A stretch of DNA of 64,000 nt from JAFLTL01 sp964389525. GTDB taxonomy: Bacteria; Bacteroidota; Bacteroidia; Bacteroidales; Muribaculaceae. Each line of letters starts with the position of its first letter. Position 1 is the stretch's first letter. The stretch lies in the NCBI GenBank assembly GCA_964389525.1, contig CAYMEX010000003.1, positions 86,299 to 150,298 of the forward strand, read 5' to 3'. This document shows positions 61,274 through 64,000 of this stretch, in pieces. Below the pieces are notes generated by a model. That model saw only the letters and a program-made list of their open reading frames with translations, had not been told where the DNA came from and did no database searches. A program made the translations under genes and the position numbers.

Positions 61274-61636
61274 TCGGTAGAAAATTTTTCAGGGCGTCGT
61301 TATGATGGCGTCCGCCGGTGAAGCTAAACTAAAAGCACCAGCGATTTTAAATATTCCCTACGCGCGCTGCTTCCTGTGCGGCGGGATAATAAAAATCCGT
61401 TTTTGAATTTCACATTTGCAAGCTGGCTTATAACAGAAAGGTTGAGTAAACGTCCGGGCTGAAGCTCAGGTGCGACGGATGAATTGAGAGCAAGTCTCCG
61501 GCGCATATCCAAAGAGCGATAGTCTCATTAGGAAACCCGGCAACGTTGAAGCGACAAGAGGTCAAAGCCCTTCTCTCACGGGGCGCAGGCCATAGGCGGC
61601 AACCAAGCGCGAAGCAAAAACACTAAACAAACAGTA
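61274..61636 (+). other. 363 nt spacer between rpsL and rpsG, possibly a structured leader
   Basis: Unusually long for a str operon and without a credible ORF. It can form several local hairpins on the sense strand: GGGC-TGAA-GCTC (near 61457), GTGCG pairing with CGCAT around GAGA/TCTC (near 61470-61508), GCCC/GGGGC (near 61567-61583), and GCC-ATA-GGC (near 61589). This suggests regulatory RNA, for instance feedback by uS7, or an internal start. No recognised RNA family. Confidence 0.4.
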
Positions 61637-62113
61637 ATGAGAAAAGCAAAGCCCAAGAAAAGGGTTGTATTGCCCGATCCTGTGTTTAATGACGTCAAGG
61701 TGTCGAAATTTGTGAACCACCTGATGTATGACGGAAAGAAGAACACATCCTACACCATTTTTTACTCGGCTCTCGAGATGGTGAAGGCCAAACTCTCCAA
61801 TGAGGAGCTTACTCCGCTGGAAGTCTGGAAAAAGGCTCTCGACAATGTTACTCCTCAGGTAGAGGTGAAGTCGAGACGTGTAGGCGGTGCCACATTCCAG
61901 GTGCCTACTGAAATCCGTCCTGACCGCAAGGAGTCGATATCGATGAAAAATCTGATCTCCTATGCCCGCCGTCGTGGCGGCAAGACGATGGCCGACAAGC
62001 TCGCCGCCGAAATCGTCGATGCCTATAACGAGCAGGGTGGTGCCTTCAAGCGCAAGGAGGACATGCACAAGATGGCTGAGGCCAACCGCGCCTTCGCTCA
62101 CTTCCGTTTCTGA
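61637..62113 (+). CDS. rpsG: 30S ribosomal protein uS7
   Basis: Primary 16S rRNA 3' domain binder of 158 residues, starting MRKAKPKKRVVLPDPVF, with the conserved VEVKSRRVGGATFQVP and ARRRGGKTMADKLAAEI regions. In E. coli uS7 represses its own operon, which makes the long upstream spacer interesting. Confidence 0.98.
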   Translation: MRKAKPKKRVVLPDPVFNDVKVSKFVNHLMYDGKKNTSYTIFYSALEMVKAKLSNEELTPLEVWKKALDNVTPQVEVKSRRVGGATFQVPTEIRPDRKESISMKNLISYARRRGGKTMADKLAAEIVDAYNEQGGAFKRKEDMHKMAEANRAFAHFRF

Positions 62114-62176
62114 TGCGGACTCAATCTGTGAAAGTGCATCTGTCATCTGATACGACGATCTTCCAATACAACTAAA

Positions 62177-64000
62177 ATGGCAAACCACGACGATCATCTT
62201 AAATATACCCGCAACATCGGCATCATGGCTCACATTGATGCGGGTAAAACCACTACCTCCGAGCGTATCCTCTTCTATACCGGTCTGACTCACAAGATCG
62301 GTGAGGTGCATGACGGCGCTGCCACCATGGACTGGATGGAGCAGGAGCAGGAGCGTGGCATCACAATCACATCGGCCGCTACCACCGCTTTCTGGAAGTA
62401 CGGCGATGAGAAATACAAAATCAACCTTATTGACACTCCGGGACACGTCGACTTCACTGTCGAGGTAGAGCGTTCGCTCCGTGTGCTCGACGGTGCTGTA
62501 GCTACATTCTGCGCTGTGGGCGGTGTTGAGCCCCAGTCGGAGACCGTATGGCGTCAGGCCGACAAGTACAATGTGCCCCGTATCGGTTATGTCAACAAGA
62601 TGGACCGCTCCGGCGCAAACTTCTTTGAGGTTGTGCGTCAGCTGCGTGAGGTGCTTGGTGCAAACCCTGTACCCATCCAGATACCTATCGGCGCCGAGGA
62701 GACATTCAAGGGCGTTGTCGACCTTGTGAAGATGAAAGCCATCTTCTGGCATGACGAGACAATGGGTGCCGACTACGACGAGGAGGAGATCCCCGCCAAT
62801 CTTCAGGCAGAGGCCGAGGAGTGGCGCGACAAGATGCTTGAGAAAATCGCCGAATACGACGACGATCTCATGGCAAAGTACTTCGACGATCCCTCGACCA
62901 TCACTATGGACGAGATCAAGAAGGCTCTCCGTGCCGCTACCCTGAAAATGGACATCGTGCCCATGATCTGCGGCAGCTCGTTCAAGAACAAGGGCGTGCA
63001 GTGCCTGCTCGACTCTGTCTGCGCTTACCTTCCCAGCCCGCTTGACGCAGGTGCTATCGAGGGTCATGCAGTAGACGATCCCGACAAGATCATCAGCCGC
63101 GAGCCCTCGAGCGACGCTCCGATGTGTGCTCTCGCGTTCAAGATCGCTACCGACCCCTATGTAGGCCGTCTCTGCTTCTTCCGCGTATATTCGGGTGACA
63201 TCAACGCCGGCTCATATGTGCTCAACTCGCGTTCAGGCAAGAAGGAGCGTATCAGCCGTCTTTTCCAGATGCACTCCAACAAGCAGAACTCCAAGGAGCA
63301 GATCGGCTGCGGCGATATAGGCGCAGGCGTAGGCTTCAAGGATATCCGCACCGGTGACACTCTCTGCGCCGAGGACGCTCCGATCGTACTCGAGGCAATG
63401 GACTTCCCCGATCCCGTTATCGGTATCGCCGTAGAGCCCAAGACTCAGAAAGACCTCGACAAACTCGGTGTTGGTCTTCAGAAGCTTGCCGAGGAGGATC
63501 CGACATTCCGCGTTCAGACCAACGAGGAGACCGGCCAGACCGTTATCTCGGGCATGGGTGAGCTTCACCTCGACATCATCATCGACCGTCTGCGTCGTGA
63601 GTTCAAGGTAGAGTGCAACCAGGGTCGTCCTCAGGTTACATATAAGGAGACTATCACACAGCCCGTAGAGCTTCGCGAGGTATTCAAGAAGCAGACCGGT
63701 GGCCGTGGTAAGTTTGCCGATATCATCGTCCGCGTCGAGCCTGTTGATCCCGGCTTTGAGGGTGGTCTGCAGTTTGTCGACGAGGTTAAGGGCGGTAACA
63801 TTCCCAAGGAGTTCATCCCCTCGATCCAGAAGGGCTTTACGACAGCCATGAAGAACGGTGTTCTTGCCGGCTTCCCTGTCGAGCAGCTCAAGGTGACTGT
63901 TATCGACGGTTCGTTCCACCCGGTCGATTCCGACCAGCTTTCGTTTGAGCTCTGCGCCATCCAGGCATTCAAGAAAGCTTCCGAAAAGGCAGGCCCCGTG
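62177..64000 (+). CDS. fusA: Elongation factor G (3' end outside the window)
   Basis: Translocation GTPase. About 608 codons are visible from the ATG at 62177 and the frame is open to the window end. G motifs are intact: AHIDAGKTTT (G1), a GITITSAAT switch I (G2), DTPGHVDF (G3) and NKMD (G4). Domain II and domain IV landmarks (GGRGKFADIIVRVEP) follow. Its place after rpsL-rpsG marks it as the main EF-G, not a paralogue. Confidence 0.97.
   Translation, partial: MANHDDHLKYTRNIGIMAHIDAGKTTTSERILFYTGLTHKIGEVHDGAATMDWMEQEQERGITITSAATTAFWKYGDEKYKINLIDTPGHVDFTVEVERSLRVLDGAVATFCAVGGVEPQSETVWRQADKYNVPRIGYVNKMDRSGANFFEVVRQLREVLGANPVPIQIPIGAEETFKGVVDLVKMKAIFWHDETMGADYDEEEIPANLQAEAEEWRDKMLEKIAEYDDDLMAKYFDDPSTITMDEIKKALRAATLKMDIVPMICGSSFKNKGVQCLLDSVCAYLPSPLDAGAIEGHAVDDPDKIISREPSSDAPMCALAFKIATDPYVGRLCFFRVYSGDINAGSYVLNSRSGKKERISRLFQMHSNKQNSKEQIGCGDIGAGVGFKDIRTGDTLCAEDAPIVLEAMDFPDPVIGIAVEPKTQKDLDKLGVGLQKLAEEDPTFRVQTNEETGQTVISGMGELHLDIIIDRLRREFKVECNQGRPQVTYKETITQPVELREVFKKQTGGRGKFADIIVRVEPVDPGFEGGLQFVDEVKGGNIPKEFIPSIQKGFTTAMKNGVLAGFPVEQLKVTVIDGSFHPVDSDQLSFELCAIQAFKKASEKAGPV

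Noticed and set aside
61274..61636. Degenerate group II intron between rpsL and rpsG
   Set aside because: No reverse transcriptase, no domain V hairpin and no clear intron ends were found.
61562..63067. 501-codon frame on the minus strand
   Set aside because: It lies opposite rpsG and fusA, both unmistakable, and has no recognisable domain.

Overview
The window is a 64 kb piece of a Bacteroidales chromosome. The signs are Bacteroidetes-type promoters (TTG/TTTG, about 20 nt, then TAnnTTTG), a gliding-motility lipoprotein GldH beside a RicT/PSP1 protein, DUF4294 and DUF5063 proteins, a C10 (streptopain-type) peptidase, lipoprotein glycosidases, and str-operon genes. GC content looks moderate to high outside one AT-rich island. 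The style of the intergenic hairpin repeats suggests Muribaculaceae, but the family is an inference.

Layout. Positions 1-18,008 are read entirely leftwards. They hold a cell-division/RNA-decay/lipoprotein cluster (coiled-coil protein, zapA, candidate 6S RNA, rny, ricT, gldH, M24 peptidase, cca), the rpsF-rpsR-rplI operon, a secreted glycosidase pair, leuS-rdgB and nadA. The 441 bp divergent gap between nadA and holA (18,009-18,449) carries DnaA-box-like sequences. It also lies where plus-strand composition changes from C-rich to G-rich, so it is a candidate replication origin. To its right come holA, a SIMPL-domain protein and a 1.6 kb field of hairpin repeats. Then follow an AT-rich C10 peptidase/lipoprotein operon, another repeat block, an ATP-grasp/GtrA/CDP-alcohol transferase operon and dnaX. 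A long rightward run (28,988-36,953) has a membrane-anchored pseudokinase, an acetyltransferase, pyrH, frr, a radical SAM protein, an S66 carboxypeptidase, a K+-channel-like protein, an MscS channel and a degenerate M23 protein. Leftward genes follow: argH with a lipoprotein, then pheT-yebC-ribE-pheS-nth and recA. A rightward group runs from a nucleotidyltransferase through DUF5063, menA, rarA, pyrE and an SRPBCC protein. The last part has an alkaline phosphatase, a Pro/Arg/His-rich secreted protein, a second copy of the C10-associated lipoprotein without its peptidase, the rmuC-sdaA-nadB run, ilvA, a DUF4294 protein and rpsL-rpsG-fusA; fusA runs off the end.

Most coding sequence is housekeeping. 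The unusual material is: (i) intergenic arrays of short hairpins whose loops are nearly always GNA triplets (GAA, GCA, GGA and GTA all occur), copied within the window and flanking the C10 operon as direct repeats; (ii) the C10 peptidase/lipoprotein operon and its peptidase-less relative 31 kb away; (iii) the candidate origin; (iv) several proteins built on known folds but lacking key residues (pseudokinase, Rieske-like lipoprotein, M23-like protein, channel selectivity filter, CDP-alcohol transferase motif); (v) a 363 nt spacer inside the str operon. No transposase, integrase, CRISPR array, tRNA or rRNA gene was found.
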